From: Chitinophaga oryziterrae | GTDB taxonomy: Bacteria > Bacteroidota > Bacteroidia > Chitinophagales > Chitinophagaceae | Assembly (NCBI RefSeq): GCF_009758125.1 | Contig: NZ_WRXO01000001.1 | Span: forward strand, 1,674,001 to 1,738,000 | Length of the DNA stretch: 64,000 bases | Direction of reading: 5' to 3' | Part shown: one piece after another, positions 10,038-19,184 of the stretch | Numbering within the stretch: the stretch's first letter is position 1 | Layout of the letters: every line of letters starts with the position of its first letter | Position numbers and translations under genes: made by a program | Notes under the pieces: model-generated | Told to the model about the DNA's origin: nothing | The model's input: only the letters and a program-made list of their open reading frames with translations | Databases searched by the model: none

Positions 10038-11201
10038 CTAATGCATTACGCTAACATTCCTCTCCTTTACTTCAAATTTTATATCCCCTATTTTTTCAAG
10101 TGCATGCAGCACCGTTGACAATTTTTTATCTCTTCTTATAGATGCATGAATTTTAATATCTGCAGGCACTCCTGTGTAGTCCACATCCAGGTCATACCAC
10201 CGTTCTATCTGGCGAAGTACCTCTACCAATGGAGTAGCCCTGAACCGGAAGTCTCCATCTTTCCAGGCGGTGTACAATGAAACATCTACCACTGCCACAT
10301 CAAAATTTGCTTTATCCAATACCGCCTGTTCACCAGGATGCAGTTGTAACGGTGGCTCTCCTTTCCTGGTGTCTACTTTCACACTTCCGGTTACCAATGT
10401 GGTCACTGTTCTGCCCTCGTCCTGGTAGCAGTTAATATTAAATTCAGTACCCAGTACCTGAATATCCTGTTTGGGTGTATGTACGATAAATGGTTGGGAC
10501 GCATTTTGCGCTACTTCAAAATATGCTTCACCATGTAGCGTTACTTCACGGTCTTTCCCATTAAATGTGGTGGGATAGGATATTGAAGAGGCTGCGTTCA
10601 GCCATATTCTTGTACCATCACTTAGTGTTACCCGGTATTGTCCCCCTCTTGGAGTACTTAATGTTACTTGCCGGATGACCTCATTTACAGGCAGTATATC
10701 ACCATCTTTATAGCGAATACTATCCTTGTTTACCACGATCTCTTCCTGCCCGTTGTTCAGTTGATACACCACTCCATTTGATGTGGTGAGTGTGGCACGA
10801 TTGGTACCCGGTGGTATATCAAGATTTGCATATTGCGAGGTAGCAGGGTGTTGCCCCGCAATTTGACGGTATATATAAAACCCGGATGACAATACCAGCA
10901 GTAATCCAGCTGCCGCAGCAGCGCCTTTCCACCAGGACATCCGTTTATATTTTTGCGCAGGTGTCGTCATGCCCATTCGCCGCTCAATTCCCCGCCACGC
11001 CATATCTTTAACTACTGCGGCTCTTGTTGCCAGCGGTGAAGACACAACTGACTCTTCTGAAAGATAGGTTGTGAGTAAGACATCCTGCTTTTCCTGGTTT
11101 TGCTGATCCTGGAAAAAATCATACAGATGGGACAATTCCTGCTCGGTAATTGTCTCTTCAATATATTTTTTGAATAGTTCCTCTATATTATTGTTTTCCA
11201 T
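10038..11201 (-). CDS. FecR-family anti-sigma factor / signal transducer
   Basis: A 387-residue inner-membrane protein. The cytoplasmic N-terminal ~90 residues bind the sigma factor, one transmembrane segment spans about 92-112 (GAAAAAGLLLVLSSGFYIY), and the rest is periplasmic. It includes the FecR core (TPRGGQYRVTLSDGTRIWLNAASSI, shown here in parts) and a C-terminal domain with the DVDYTGVPADIKI stretch. It relays the SusC STN signal to the ECF sigma factor encoded 77 bases upstream. Cognate partnership is inferred from adjacency, the usual rule for this family. Confidence 0.93.
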   Translation of the reverse strand: MENNNIEELFKKYIEETITEQELSHLYDFFQDQQNQEKQDVLLTTYLSEESVVSSPLATRAAVVKDMAWRGIERRMGMTTPAQKYKRMSWWKGAAAAAGLLLVLSSGFYIYRQIAGQHPATSQYANLDIPPGTNRATLTTSNGVVYQLNNGQEEIVVNKDSIRYKDGDILPVNEVIRQVTLSTPRGGQYRVTLSDGTRIWLNAASSISYPTTFNGKDREVTLHGEAYFEVAQNASQPFIVHTPKQDIQVLGTEFNINCYQDEGRTVTTLVTGSVKVDTRKGEPPLQLHPGEQAVLDKANFDVAVVDVSLYTAWKDGDFRFRATPLVEVLRQIERWYDLDVDYTGVPADIKIHASIRRDKKLSTVLHALEKIGDIKFEVKERNVSVMH

Positions 11202-11278
11202 CTTCGCAAACAGTCCTGTTAGTGCCTAATTACAAATAGATACACACGAGAAATAAAAAATAGCACCCCCCGGAAAAA

Positions 11279-11869
11279 TTATTTTTCAAAAAAAAGTGGA
11301 ATTAGTACGGCAAGGATATACATGTTTTTATATTTTAATATCTTTTTTAACTGTTTATTAGCCTCTTGTATGTGATGATTGATGGCTGATGAACTGATAT
11401 TTAACTGGCTGCTTATTTGCTGGTAGCTTAGGCCATCTATTTTATGCATGATATATACCTCCCGTTGCCTTGGAGTTAGTTTATTTAATGCTGCCTGCAA
11501 TAATTCTTTAGCTTCGGATTGATTAAAAGATTCCTCTATCGGGTTATGACTTTCATCCGGGTTGATCTGCCTGCGCATCAGCTGGTCATATACGTTTCTT
11601 CTATATACGTTCTTGGAAAGATTGGCTGCAATTTTATATAATAAAGCCCCAAAACTAAGTTCAGGATTGATTGTCTGCCGGATTTCCCATATCTTAATAA
11701 ACAGATCCTGCAGCACATCCTCTGCCAGTTCTTCTGACCGTAGCAATTGTATAAGCCTCGCAGCCAGCCGCGGGGCATAGGTCTCATAGAGCCCTTTAAA
11801 AGCAAATTCATCCCCATCCCGCAGCCTGCGCAATAGCTCCTTCTCATCTCTGATGTGTATGATGTTCAC
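11279..11869 (-). CDS. ECF-type RNA polymerase sigma-70 factor
   Basis: A 196-residue sigma factor. Region 2 is visible around ELAEDVLQDLFIKIWEIR. Region 4 follows as LTPRQREVYIMHKIDGLSYQ and a helix-turn-helix LNISSSAINHHIQEA. The C-terminus ends in a hydrophobic tail (MYILAVLIPLFFEK), common in Bacteroidota ECF factors paired with FecR. It is first in the uptake locus and is predicted to drive transcription of the SusC-to-protease genes when FecR releases it. Confidence 0.93.
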   Translation of the reverse strand: MNIIHIRDEKELLRRLRDGDEFAFKGLYETYAPRLAARLIQLLRSEELAEDVLQDLFIKIWEIRQTINPELSFGALLYKIAANLSKNVYRRNVYDQLMRRQINPDESHNPIEESFNQSEAKELLQAALNKLTPRQREVYIMHKIDGLSYQQISSQLNISSSAINHHIQEANKQLKKILKYKNMYILAVLIPLFFEK

Positions 11870-11999
11870 TTTTCTAAGTAATATTTCCTTGAAATTATAA
11901 AAAGTAAAAAATAAAAAGCTAAATTTTTATGAAGACTCGAAAGAAAGAGCCGGTTTTTCAAAAAAAATATAAATTTCTACAGATACGGTAATTTTATTC

Positions 12000-12068
12000 T
12001 TAGGTGGTAAGTATTTCTCGGATCAACAATCTTTGGGTCTCTATAGGAAAGTTTTCGTTTCTCAGGGA
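12000..12068 (-). pseudogene. Short remnant resembling a GNAT acetyltransferase N-terminus
   Basis: The minus strand reads SLRNENFPIETQRLLIREIL then TT and a stop. The ETQRLLIRE string matches the usual first strand and helix of GNAT acetyltransferases, which begin METxRLxLRxL. There is no ATG and only 22 codons survive. It directly follows the SDR remnant in another frame, so both look like leftovers of deleted genes. The match rests on a few residues. Confidence 0.3.
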
Positions 12069-12069
12069 A

Positions 12070-12141
12070 CTAAAGTTTATCTGCGCCGATTCCTCCTGAA
12101 GCACCGGTAATAAGAATAACTTTCCCTTTTAAACTGCTCAT
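12070..12141 (-). pseudogene. Remnant of a short-chain dehydrogenase N-terminus
   Basis: Starting at ATG 12141 the minus strand encodes 23 codons, MSSLKGKVILITGASGGIGA plus DKL, then TAG. The first 20 residues are a textbook SDR opening: beta-1 followed by the TGxxxGIG nucleotide-binding motif. The other ~230 residues of an SDR are missing, so it is a truncated gene. The rest of the intergenic region 11870-12242 shows nothing further apart from the GNAT-like remnant. Confidence 0.55.
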
Positions 12142-12242
12142 ATTTTATTTATTTATTCAAAATTATAAACAATAGACGGGATGGTTGTGGTGAGTCTTTA
12201 GGTATTAAAGCTACAGATCTCTTTATTAAAGTATTCTCTATT

Positions 12243-14627
12243 TCACTCTATTTTCAAACTCTTCACCGGGTTCCCCAACGCCGCCTTTATCGTTTGCAAA
12301 ACGATCAGCACCCCGGTTATCGCAGCCAGTAATATAAGCGTAAGGACAAATGGTGTGGCCGTAATATCTACCCTGTACACATAGTCATCCAGCCATCGTT
12401 TCATGATCAGATAAGCTACGGGACAGGCAATTACACCTGCTATTGCAATCACCAGCATAAACTCTTTCACAAACAATGTGACAATACTGCTGATGGAAGC
12501 TCCCAGTACTTTCCGGATACCGATCTCTTTAGTACGTTTCTGGATACTTAGAGAGATCATGCCCATCACACCTAAAAGCACAATAATGAAGGAGAGGAGG
12601 GTAGCTGTATAGGCGGCCTGTTTAAGCTGTATTTCCGTCTTATACATCCTGGCAAGGCGGTCGTCCATGAATTTATATTCAAAAGGGGTACCTGGCATCA
12701 ATGCCGCCCATTTCTTTTGTACCGCAGCTATAGAGCTGGTGCCTTTGAGCTTAAAGGAAAAATACCGGAAGATAGTATTGAGCTTCAGATGGACGATAAG
12801 CATCGGCTGTACCGCCTGTTGCATAGTGGTAAAATGGAAATCTTTGGTCACACCCGCTATTGTAAATATCGTGCCCGAAGATTTGTCTTTCAACTGCCTG
12901 CCTATTGCCTCTGTAGGATTAGCAAACCCTAATGCTTTCGACATGGTAGCATTGATCACCACCTTACTGCTATCGACCGGGTCATTGAAAAAACGGCCGC
13001 TCTCCATGGGAATACTATAGGTGTCTGCATAATATGCGTCTGTAGTCAGCAGATAAGATGCAACGGACGTATTAGAATCGGCTTCTGCCCGGTGAATGCT
13101 CAAACTGCCAGAGTTAGCGCCATCAGGAACTTCATATGATAATGTTACATTCCTGACTTCCGGCATATCCGCAAACTGATTGCGTATTCCCCGCATACGG
13201 TTGACACCTGCAGGTGTCCAGTCTCTCGGTACCTGTGCAGAAACGATATACTCTTTATTATACCCCAGGTCTTTACTGAAGAATAACTGTACCTGTTTGG
13301 TAATGATAAATGCGCCTATCAGCACAATCGCTGCTGTAAAGAACTGAAAGGCTACCAGCGATTTCCGTAACAATACATTTTCCTTCACGGTCTTTAATCT
13401 TCCTTTCAGGGAATCCACAGATTTTAAGGAAGATAACACAAAGGCCGGATACAGTCCTGCTGCGAGGCCGGTAGCAAGGATCAACAACAATGGGAAAGCA
13501 ATAAAATATAAAGGAAAAGAACCAGGGAGTTTCTTATTCAGCATCTGCCCGAAAGCAGGACTCGCCAGTTGATAGATTACAAGCGCCAGCAATGCAGAAA
13601 AACAAACCAGTATAGTGGATTCTATCAGGAACTGCCATATCAGTTGCCGTCTCAATCCTCCTAATACCTTGCGCATACCGATTTCCTTCATTCGCGAAGA
13701 AGACCGGCTGACAGACATATTAATGAAGTTGATCACCGCCATTAACAGGATAAATAAAGCAATGGCAGAAAGTGTAAACAACATCCGTTTTACCAGGTTA
13801 TTGTTTTTTTCCAGATAATAACTCTTCAAAGGAAGAAGAAAAGCATGGAGGTTTTCCTGCGTGTCCGGAGATGTATTTGTTTTTAATAAAGTGGCAATAG
13901 GTTTTTCCAGACTGGCAGGTGTAATACCGTCCTGCAACTCTACATAACCTACAACAAACCGATTGTTCCAGTTATCTATATTTCTTCCAAAAAAAGAAAG
14001 TGCACTGAGGGGAAGATAAAAACAATTTGCATTATCATCATCCAGACTGGATACAGAATTCTCTCCGGGTATCTTTATCACTGCTGTAACCAGGAAGTCA
14101 TGTTTGGAACCTGCAAAGTTTTCCAGTGTGATCGCTTTCCCGGTCACATCCGTAACACCGAAATATTTTTTAGCCAGTTCATCTGTCAGTACTATGGAAA
14201 ATGGATCATTCAATGCTGTCCGCGCATCACCATACAATACCTTAAACCCGTACATGTTGAGTAAGGTACTGTCGCCCACCTGTAACCCCTGCCTGAAGCT
14301 CTTTTCGCCGGCAGTAGCATTGGTAGTGATACCGTCAAAACGATAATAATTCTTTACCAGTGAAGGATATTGTTCTTTTAATGCTTTAGGCAACGCACCA
14401 ATAGTCGCCAGATCATACCCCATATTAGGGTCTTTCCATTTGCTGTGGATAATATAATGATTGCCGGCATTTTTCAGATGGACATTCACCTGCAATTCAC
14501 TCCATACATAAGCCATGATCAGCATCGCAAAAGCAATACCCGTTGCCAGCCCGATGATATTCAATAAAGAATAGAAACGGCTCTTGAGGATATTCCGCCA
14601 GGCGATCATGATGTAGTTCTTCAGCAT
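12243..14627 (-). CDS. MacB/FtsX-type ABC transporter permease
   Basis: The chosen start (14627) begins MLKNYIMIAWRNILKSRFYS, the standard opening of this family; the frame extends upstream but those residues look non-coding. The 794-residue protein has two MacB periplasmic core domains and two FtsX domains. After each of two hydrophobic blocks the KEIG(M/I)RKVLG motif recurs (SRMKEIGMRKVLGGLRRQ and KRTKEIGIRKVLGASISS). Such permeases are mechanotransmitters for export of lipoproteins, peptides or drugs. No ATP-binding subunit is adjacent, so its partner ATPase must be elsewhere. Confidence 0.92.
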   Translation of the reverse strand: MLKNYIMIAWRNILKSRFYSLLNIIGLATGIAFAMLIMAYVWSELQVNVHLKNAGNHYIIHSKWKDPNMGYDLATIGALPKALKEQYPSLVKNYYRFDGITTNATAGEKSFRQGLQVGDSTLLNMYGFKVLYGDARTALNDPFSIVLTDELAKKYFGVTDVTGKAITLENFAGSKHDFLVTAVIKIPGENSVSSLDDDNANCFYLPLSALSFFGRNIDNWNNRFVVGYVELQDGITPASLEKPIATLLKTNTSPDTQENLHAFLLPLKSYYLEKNNNLVKRMLFTLSAIALFILLMAVINFINMSVSRSSSRMKEIGMRKVLGGLRRQLIWQFLIESTILVCFSALLALVIYQLASPAFGQMLNKKLPGSFPLYFIAFPLLLILATGLAAGLYPAFVLSSLKSVDSLKGRLKTVKENVLLRKSLVAFQFFTAAIVLIGAFIITKQVQLFFSKDLGYNKEYIVSAQVPRDWTPAGVNRMRGIRNQFADMPEVRNVTLSYEVPDGANSGSLSIHRAEADSNTSVASYLLTTDAYYADTYSIPMESGRFFNDPVDSSKVVINATMSKALGFANPTEAIGRQLKDKSSGTIFTIAGVTKDFHFTTMQQAVQPMLIVHLKLNTIFRYFSFKLKGTSSIAAVQKKWAALMPGTPFEYKFMDDRLARMYKTEIQLKQAAYTATLLSFIIVLLGVMGMISLSIQKRTKEIGIRKVLGASISSIVTLFVKEFMLVIAIAGVIACPVAYLIMKRWLDDYVYRVDITATPFVLTLILLAAITGVLIVLQTIKAALGNPVKSLKIE

Positions 14628-15043
14628 GTGGGTTGTGGATTTTGGGAAGAATGATATCAAACAAAATGCCGTGTTTTTATTAATTGATAATGAATTGATT
14701 ATGATCTGATAAAAATAGAGAACTGTCCGCTTATGATACATGCGCTGTTCAGTTATGAGCACGTATTTTAAGCGTAGTACCGTATACGTAATGAATGGTT
14801 TTTGTCCATTTTATAGCACATAAATCATTTTAGCAAAACAAAAAAAATAAAATATTGAGAATGGGTTCTACTTTTAGATAGTATTTAACCCATATAAAAT
14901 TCCATTAGCCAATTTGAACGTTATCTTATGTAACCTTTAATGTCACTTTATTCATGTAAACCCGAAAATGTAAAGACACGACTATGTCTTAAAGGAAACT
15001 TATTGCCCTCAGAATAATTCCACAATCCTAAAATCATCTTTCC
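14628..15043. promoter_or_regulatory. Divergent intergenic region ahead of the aminotransferase operon
   Basis: This 416-base AT-rich gap separates the minus-strand permease from the plus-strand operon and must hold both promoters. It contains an inverted repeat AAGACA-N6-TGTCTT at 14973-14990, 54 bases before the aminotransferase ATG, and a second pair TGGGTT/AACCCA near 14864-14894. Either could be an operator or leader hairpin. No RNA gene or open frame of note is seen. Confidence 0.4.
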
Positions 15044-16279
15044 ATGTCCAGTAGTGTCCATTTCACTAAAGGTAAAGGCATACGCCTCTACACGCCCCAG
15101 AATGAAGAGTACATCGATGCCGTATCCGGTACATTTAACCTTGCATTGGGTTATAGTCACCCGGAATTAGTAGACGTACTCAAAACACAGGTCGAAGACC
15201 TCATCCATGTCTCATCTTCCTTCACAGGAGAACTTGCTCAAAACGTATTAGACAGTATTCTCGATCATGCGCCGGAACACATCACAGACGGCTGGATGCG
15301 GGATATTATCGGTTCTACTGCCAATGAAGGCGCCGTGAAAATTGCCAACAAGTACAACGGTAAAAATGAAGTGATCAGTCTGTCCATGTCTCACCACGGA
15401 CAAACCCTGTTCGCTACCAGTATTTCCGGCAATGCTTTCCGCCGTAAGTCTTTCTCCAACACCATCTCCACACAGAGTGGTATCGTTCCTGCTCCCTATT
15501 GTTACCGCTGCCCGTATTCCGCCAAGGGTGCGCCTGAATGCGGCTTTTTATGTACCGAGGCCATCCACGATTATGTACAGTATTCCAGCTCCGGTAATGT
15601 TTCCTGCCTGATCATAGAACCTATCCTGGGCAATGGTGGTAACATCATCCCGCCTGAAGGTTATTTCGAAAGGATCAGGAAGATCTGTGATGAACTGGAT
15701 ATCGTACTCATCGCTGATGAAGTACAGACAGGCATTGGCAGAACTGGCCATATGTTTGCCAGTGAGCATTACGATATTCAGCCAGATATCATCACGCTGG
15801 CTAAAGGACTGGGCGGTATCGGTATCCCCGCGGCTGCTATCCTGTACCGCGCGGAATATGCAGTGCTCGAAAAGTTCGAACACTCTTACACGTCAGGTGG
15901 TAACCTGTTATCCCTGACTGCCACTCAAAAAACGATGGAAGTCGTTTCCCGGGAAGGGTTCCTGGAAGATGTCCGCACAAACGGGAAGGTTCTCGGGGAA
16001 CTGCTGAATACCCTGAAAGAAGACTATGGACATATCATCGGTGATGTGCGTGGTATCGGTTATATGTGGGGACTCGAGATCGTTGATAAAGACGGTGCGC
16101 CTGATGTAGATCTTTCCAACAAGATCATCGACCTGGCACTCACAGATCATAAAATGATTTTAAGAGGATCGCGTTATGGCTTCGGCAACGTCGTAAAAGT
16201 AAGACCAGCTCTCACCGCTACTCTGGACGATATAGAAGAGATCTATCTCCGTTTGGACAAATTATTCAGTCAGTTATAA
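15044..16279 (+). CDS. Class III PLP-dependent aminotransferase
   Basis: A 411-residue fold-type I aminotransferase of the GabT/ornithine aminotransferase class. The PLP lysine is Lys254 (TLAKGLGGIG), the ring-nitrogen Asp is 225 (IADEVQTGIGRTG), and GSTANEGAVK at 90-99 binds the phosphate. A segment PAPYCYRCPYSAKGAPECGF at 149-168 is cysteine-rich, as in the dialkylglycine decarboxylase and phospholyase branch. First gene of a tight operon with a zinc dehydrogenase 10 bases downstream. The substrate is not readable; a phosphorylated ketose is a candidate given the neighbours (see findings). The ATG at 15044 lacks a clear Shine-Dalgarno. Confidence 0.92.
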   Translation: MSSSVHFTKGKGIRLYTPQNEEYIDAVSGTFNLALGYSHPELVDVLKTQVEDLIHVSSSFTGELAQNVLDSILDHAPEHITDGWMRDIIGSTANEGAVKIANKYNGKNEVISLSMSHHGQTLFATSISGNAFRRKSFSNTISTQSGIVPAPYCYRCPYSAKGAPECGFLCTEAIHDYVQYSSSGNVSCLIIEPILGNGGNIIPPEGYFERIRKICDELDIVLIADEVQTGIGRTGHMFASEHYDIQPDIITLAKGLGGIGIPAAAILYRAEYAVLEKFEHSYTSGGNLLSLTATQKTMEVVSREGFLEDVRTNGKVLGELLNTLKEDYGHIIGDVRGIGYMWGLEIVDKDGAPDVDLSNKIIDLALTDHKMILRGSRYGFGNVVKVRPALTATLDDIEEIYLRLDKLFSQL

Positions 16280-16289
16280 ACTCACCCTC

Positions 16290-17315
16290 ATGAAAGCAAT
16301 CGTATATAACAACCCCTGGGATATCAGGATAGAAGAAAAGGAAGAACCGGCTATCATTCTGCCGGATGAAGTAATCGTGGAAATACGCGCTACCGGTATC
16401 TGCGGTACAGACCTCAGCATTATTTCAGGAGAATACCTCGCCAGGCCACAGGTCATCATCGGACATGAATCTGCGGGTGTGATAGTGGAAAAAGGAAAAG
16501 GCGTAGATAACTGTAACGTCGGCGACCGTGTGATCATAGACCCTACATTCTACTGCGGTTACTGTGATAACTGCCGCAAAGGATTACGCAATCATTGCCT
16601 GCTGAAATCTACTACAGAAGCTGGTGTGTCCATCGATGGTACTTTCACCCGCTACTTCAAAACTACCCAGCGCTTCATTTATGGTTTACATGATAACATC
16701 CCCTTTGAACAGGGCGCTATGTCTGAACCATTGAGCTGTGTGTTAACTGCTGTAAAGAAACTGGCGGTGAACCCTTTCATGCGGACTGCCATACTCGGTG
16801 GCGGCCCTATAGGTCTGCTGTTCTACATGGCATTGAAACAACATGGTATCCAGGAAGGCGTGATCTATGAAACATCAAAGAACAGGATTAAACTGATAGA
16901 ACAGAATAATGTTCTCTCTAAAGGCTGGCAGGTGGCGCCGGAATTCATCCCGCAGAAAAACCAATACGACCTGATCATTGATACTACCGGGAGCTTGCTG
17001 GAAAAATCCATGCTGGCGATCGCTGATGGCGGAAAGATATCCCTGATGGGTTTGCGTAATAATCAACAGACCATCAACCCCCGCGAAATAGCGGACAGAA
17101 GTATCTCCATCATCGGCTCCATCGATTCACAGGATACTTTTAAACATGCGGTAGACCTCATCAACAGTGGCAGACTGGAACTCGAAAAGATCATCACCAA
17201 TGGCTACAGCCTGAATGATTTTACGACTGCAGTGAAAGACCTCGGTTGTGATGTGGGCAGCAAACAACGGAACAATAATATCTCCAGTCTTAAATCTTTT
17301 ATCTCAATAACATGA
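16290..17315 (+). CDS. Zinc-dependent medium-chain alcohol/polyol dehydrogenase
   Basis: A 341-residue MDR-family enzyme. Catalytic zinc ligands are Cys38, His59 and Glu60 (GICGTD, GHE), structural zinc is held by Cys89, Cys92, Cys95 and Cys103, and the Rossmann motif is LGGGPIG at 169-175. The family oxidises polyols such as sorbitol or threonine using NAD(P). Its stop overlaps the next start by 4 bases, so translation is coupled to the HAD phosphatase. In this setting it could oxidise an aminopolyol made by the preceding aminotransferase; that is inference. Confidence 0.92.
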   Translation: MKAIVYNNPWDIRIEEKEEPAIILPDEVIVEIRATGICGTDLSIISGEYLARPQVIIGHESAGVIVEKGKGVDNCNVGDRVIIDPTFYCGYCDNCRKGLRNHCLLKSTTEAGVSIDGTFTRYFKTTQRFIYGLHDNIPFEQGAMSEPLSCVLTAVKKLAVNPFMRTAILGGGPIGLLFYMALKQHGIQEGVIYETSKNRIKLIEQNNVLSKGWQVAPEFIPQKNQYDLIIDTTGSLLEKSMLAIADGGKISLMGLRNNQQTINPREIADRSISIIGSIDSQDTFKHAVDLINSGRLELEKIITNGYSLNDFTTAVKDLGCDVGSKQRNNNISSLKSFISIT

Positions 17316-17995
17316 AATACATCATCTTCGACATAGACGGTACTTTAACAGATACCACTGAAATAGACGATCATTGTTTTACACAGGCGATAGAAGATAC
17401 CTTTGGCTTCTACGACTTTGAAACAAACTATGGGCATTATAAGAATACCACTGATTCTGGTATCATAGACCAGCTCTTCCGCGAAAGACTGGGCCGTTCT
17501 TACAACTCAGCAGAACAACACAAATTCATCCTGCATTTTTGTTACTTATTGGAAGAGGCTTATCAAAGGAAACCTGACTGTATCCGTGAGATCAGCAAAG
17601 CGGGCAGGATCATCGGACTCCTTTGTCAGCAGGAACATCTCAGCATAGGACTGGCTACAGGGGGCTGGCGCGAATCCGCTTTATTCAAGTTACGTTGTGC
17701 CGGCATCAATATTGATGGATGTACAGCAGCTTCTTTTGCCCAGGACGCCATGGCCCGCCATGATATCATCGGACATACTATCCGCAGGATGAATATAAAA
17801 CATCACCGGGAACAGGACCTTTCTGATATCGTGTACATAGGAGATGGCAACTGGGATTACCTGGCTACTATTGAATTAGGTATCCGTTTCATCGGTATAG
17901 AAAATAAAAGACTCGCTCATCTGAATGATATCATAAAGATTGCTGATTATGACGATTTGCATCAGCATATCGGCCTGATGCAGCACATTGATTAA
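17312..17995 (+). CDS. HAD-superfamily phosphatase
   Basis: A 227-residue haloacid-dehalogenase-type hydrolase with the nucleophile motif FDIDGTLTDT (Asp7, Asp9), motif II LATGGWRESA and the metal-binding motif IGDGNWDY near the C-terminus. A helical cap of about 80 residues lies between motifs I and II, as in phosphoglycolate phosphatase-type members. It overlaps the dehydrogenase by ATGA. Such enzymes remove phosphate from small sugar phosphates; here it would suit dephosphorylation of an operon intermediate. Confidence 0.9.
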   Translation: MKYIIFDIDGTLTDTTEIDDHCFTQAIEDTFGFYDFETNYGHYKNTTDSGIIDQLFRERLGRSYNSAEQHKFILHFCYLLEEAYQRKPDCIREISKAGRIIGLLCQQEHLSIGLATGGWRESALFKLRCAGINIDGCTAASFAQDAMARHDIIGHTIRRMNIKHHREQDLSDIVYIGDGNWDYLATIELGIRFIGIENKRLAHLNDIIKIADYDDLHQHIGLMQHID

Positions 17996-18005
17996 AATAG
18001 ACACT

Positions 18006-19154
18006 ATGTTTCCTCTGACCATTGATATGAAACGGTCTTACCGTATCGCTACCAGCATCTTTTTCTTTATAGCAGGCCTGACTTATTCAAGTTGGGCCTG
18101 CCGTATTCATGATATAAAAGCACACTTCGGCCTTAACAATGCGGAACTGGGCAGCGTATTATTCTCTCTTCCCGTAGGACTGATGATCAGCTTACCCATC
18201 TCGGGCTGGATGGTCACCCGTATCGGCAGCAGGAGAGTCCTCATCACCGCAGGTCTCTTTTTTCCTTTCATGCTTTGTATGATCGGCATTACCACACAAA
18301 TCTGGCAACTGGTCGTCGTACTATTTCTGTTCGGCTTCATGAACAACGTATTCGAAATTGCCATGAATACCCAGGCCGTAGGCATAGAATCCTTATATAA
18401 GCGTTCTATTATGGCTTCCTTCCACGGGCTCTGGAGCCTGGCAGGTTTTGCCGGCATCGGTATCGGGACCCTGGCAATCGCCTTAAAATGGCCAATACAT
18501 GTACATTACATCATTATCGGGATCATATGCTGGATATTGGTATTAATATGCTGGAAAAACTTACTGCCGGAAGATGAGGTCTCTGAAGAATCCCAGCCTC
18601 TCTTCGCAAAACCAGACAGTCATATCTTAAAACTGGGATTAATAGCCTTTGCCAGCCTGGTAACAGAAGGTACTATGTTCGACTGGAGCGGGGTATATTT
18701 TCAGAAGATCGTCAACGTCCCCGAATCACTGACCACCGTAGGGTACATCGCCTTCATGGGCACAATGGCCGGAGGACGCTTCGCTGCAGATAACATCGTG
18801 ACCCGTTTCGGTGTGAAACGTGTACTGCAATGCAGTGGTATCATCAGTACCAGCGGATTGCTACTGGCAATACTATTCCCCAACATATACACGGCTACAC
18901 TGGGCTTCCTGTTAGTCGGTATCGGGGTCTCTTCCGTAGTACCATTAGTACTGGCATTAGCGGGCAAATCCAAGACACTGCCCCCTGGAGTCGCCATCGC
19001 GGCCGTATCCACCGTAGGCTTCCTGGGCTTCTTATTAGGCCCGCCGTTAATAGGCTTCATTGCAGAAGCTTTTGACCTGCGCTGGTCTTTTGCATTGATA
19101 TCCATCCTGGGTTTCGGTACAACATTACTGGCATCTAAAATTAAAAAGGAATAA
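18006..19154 (+). CDS. MFS transporter, probably exporter of the operon product
   Basis: A 382-residue, 12-helix major facilitator protein. The frame opens at a TTG (17988) inside the phosphatase gene, but ATG 18006, 10 bases after its stop, is the better start. Visible is the MFS loop motif GWMVTRIGSRRVL between helices 2 and 3, and its second-half counterpart GGRFAADNIVTRFGVKRVL. Overall it resembles the E. coli YbjJ-type subgroup. It ends the aminotransferase operon, which fits product export or resistance; import of a substrate cannot be excluded. Confidence 0.9.
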   Translation: MFPLTIDMKRSYRIATSIFFFIAGLTYSSWACRIHDIKAHFGLNNAELGSVLFSLPVGLMISLPISGWMVTRIGSRRVLITAGLFFPFMLCMIGITTQIWQLVVVLFLFGFMNNVFEIAMNTQAVGIESLYKRSIMASFHGLWSLAGFAGIGIGTLAIALKWPIHVHYIIIGIICWILVLICWKNLLPEDEVSEESQPLFAKPDSHILKLGLIAFASLVTEGTMFDWSGVYFQKIVNVPESLTTVGYIAFMGTMAGGRFAADNIVTRFGVKRVLQCSGIISTSGLLLAILFPNIYTATLGFLLVGIGVSSVVPLVLALAGKSKTLPPGVAIAAVSTVGFLGFLLGPPLIGFIAEAFDLRWSFALISILGFGTTLLASKIKKE

Positions 19155-19171
19155 TCCACCAACTTATTTTT

Positions 19172-19179
19172 TATCTTTG
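19172..19179 (+). promoter_or_regulatory. Candidate Bacteroidota -7 element before the metal-efflux genes
   Basis: TATCTTTG matches the TAnnTTTG consensus. No TTG is found at the ideal 19-base spacing. The GTG start of the small His-containing protein is only 5 bases beyond, so either the transcript is nearly leaderless or it mainly serves the efflux genes. Confidence 0.35.
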
Positions 19180-19184
19180 CTCCT

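Noticed and set aside
14863-14894. TGGGTT/AACCCA inverted repeat as a terminator
   Set aside because: The loop is about 20 bases and no T-run follows; noted only as a possible operator in the intergenic entry.
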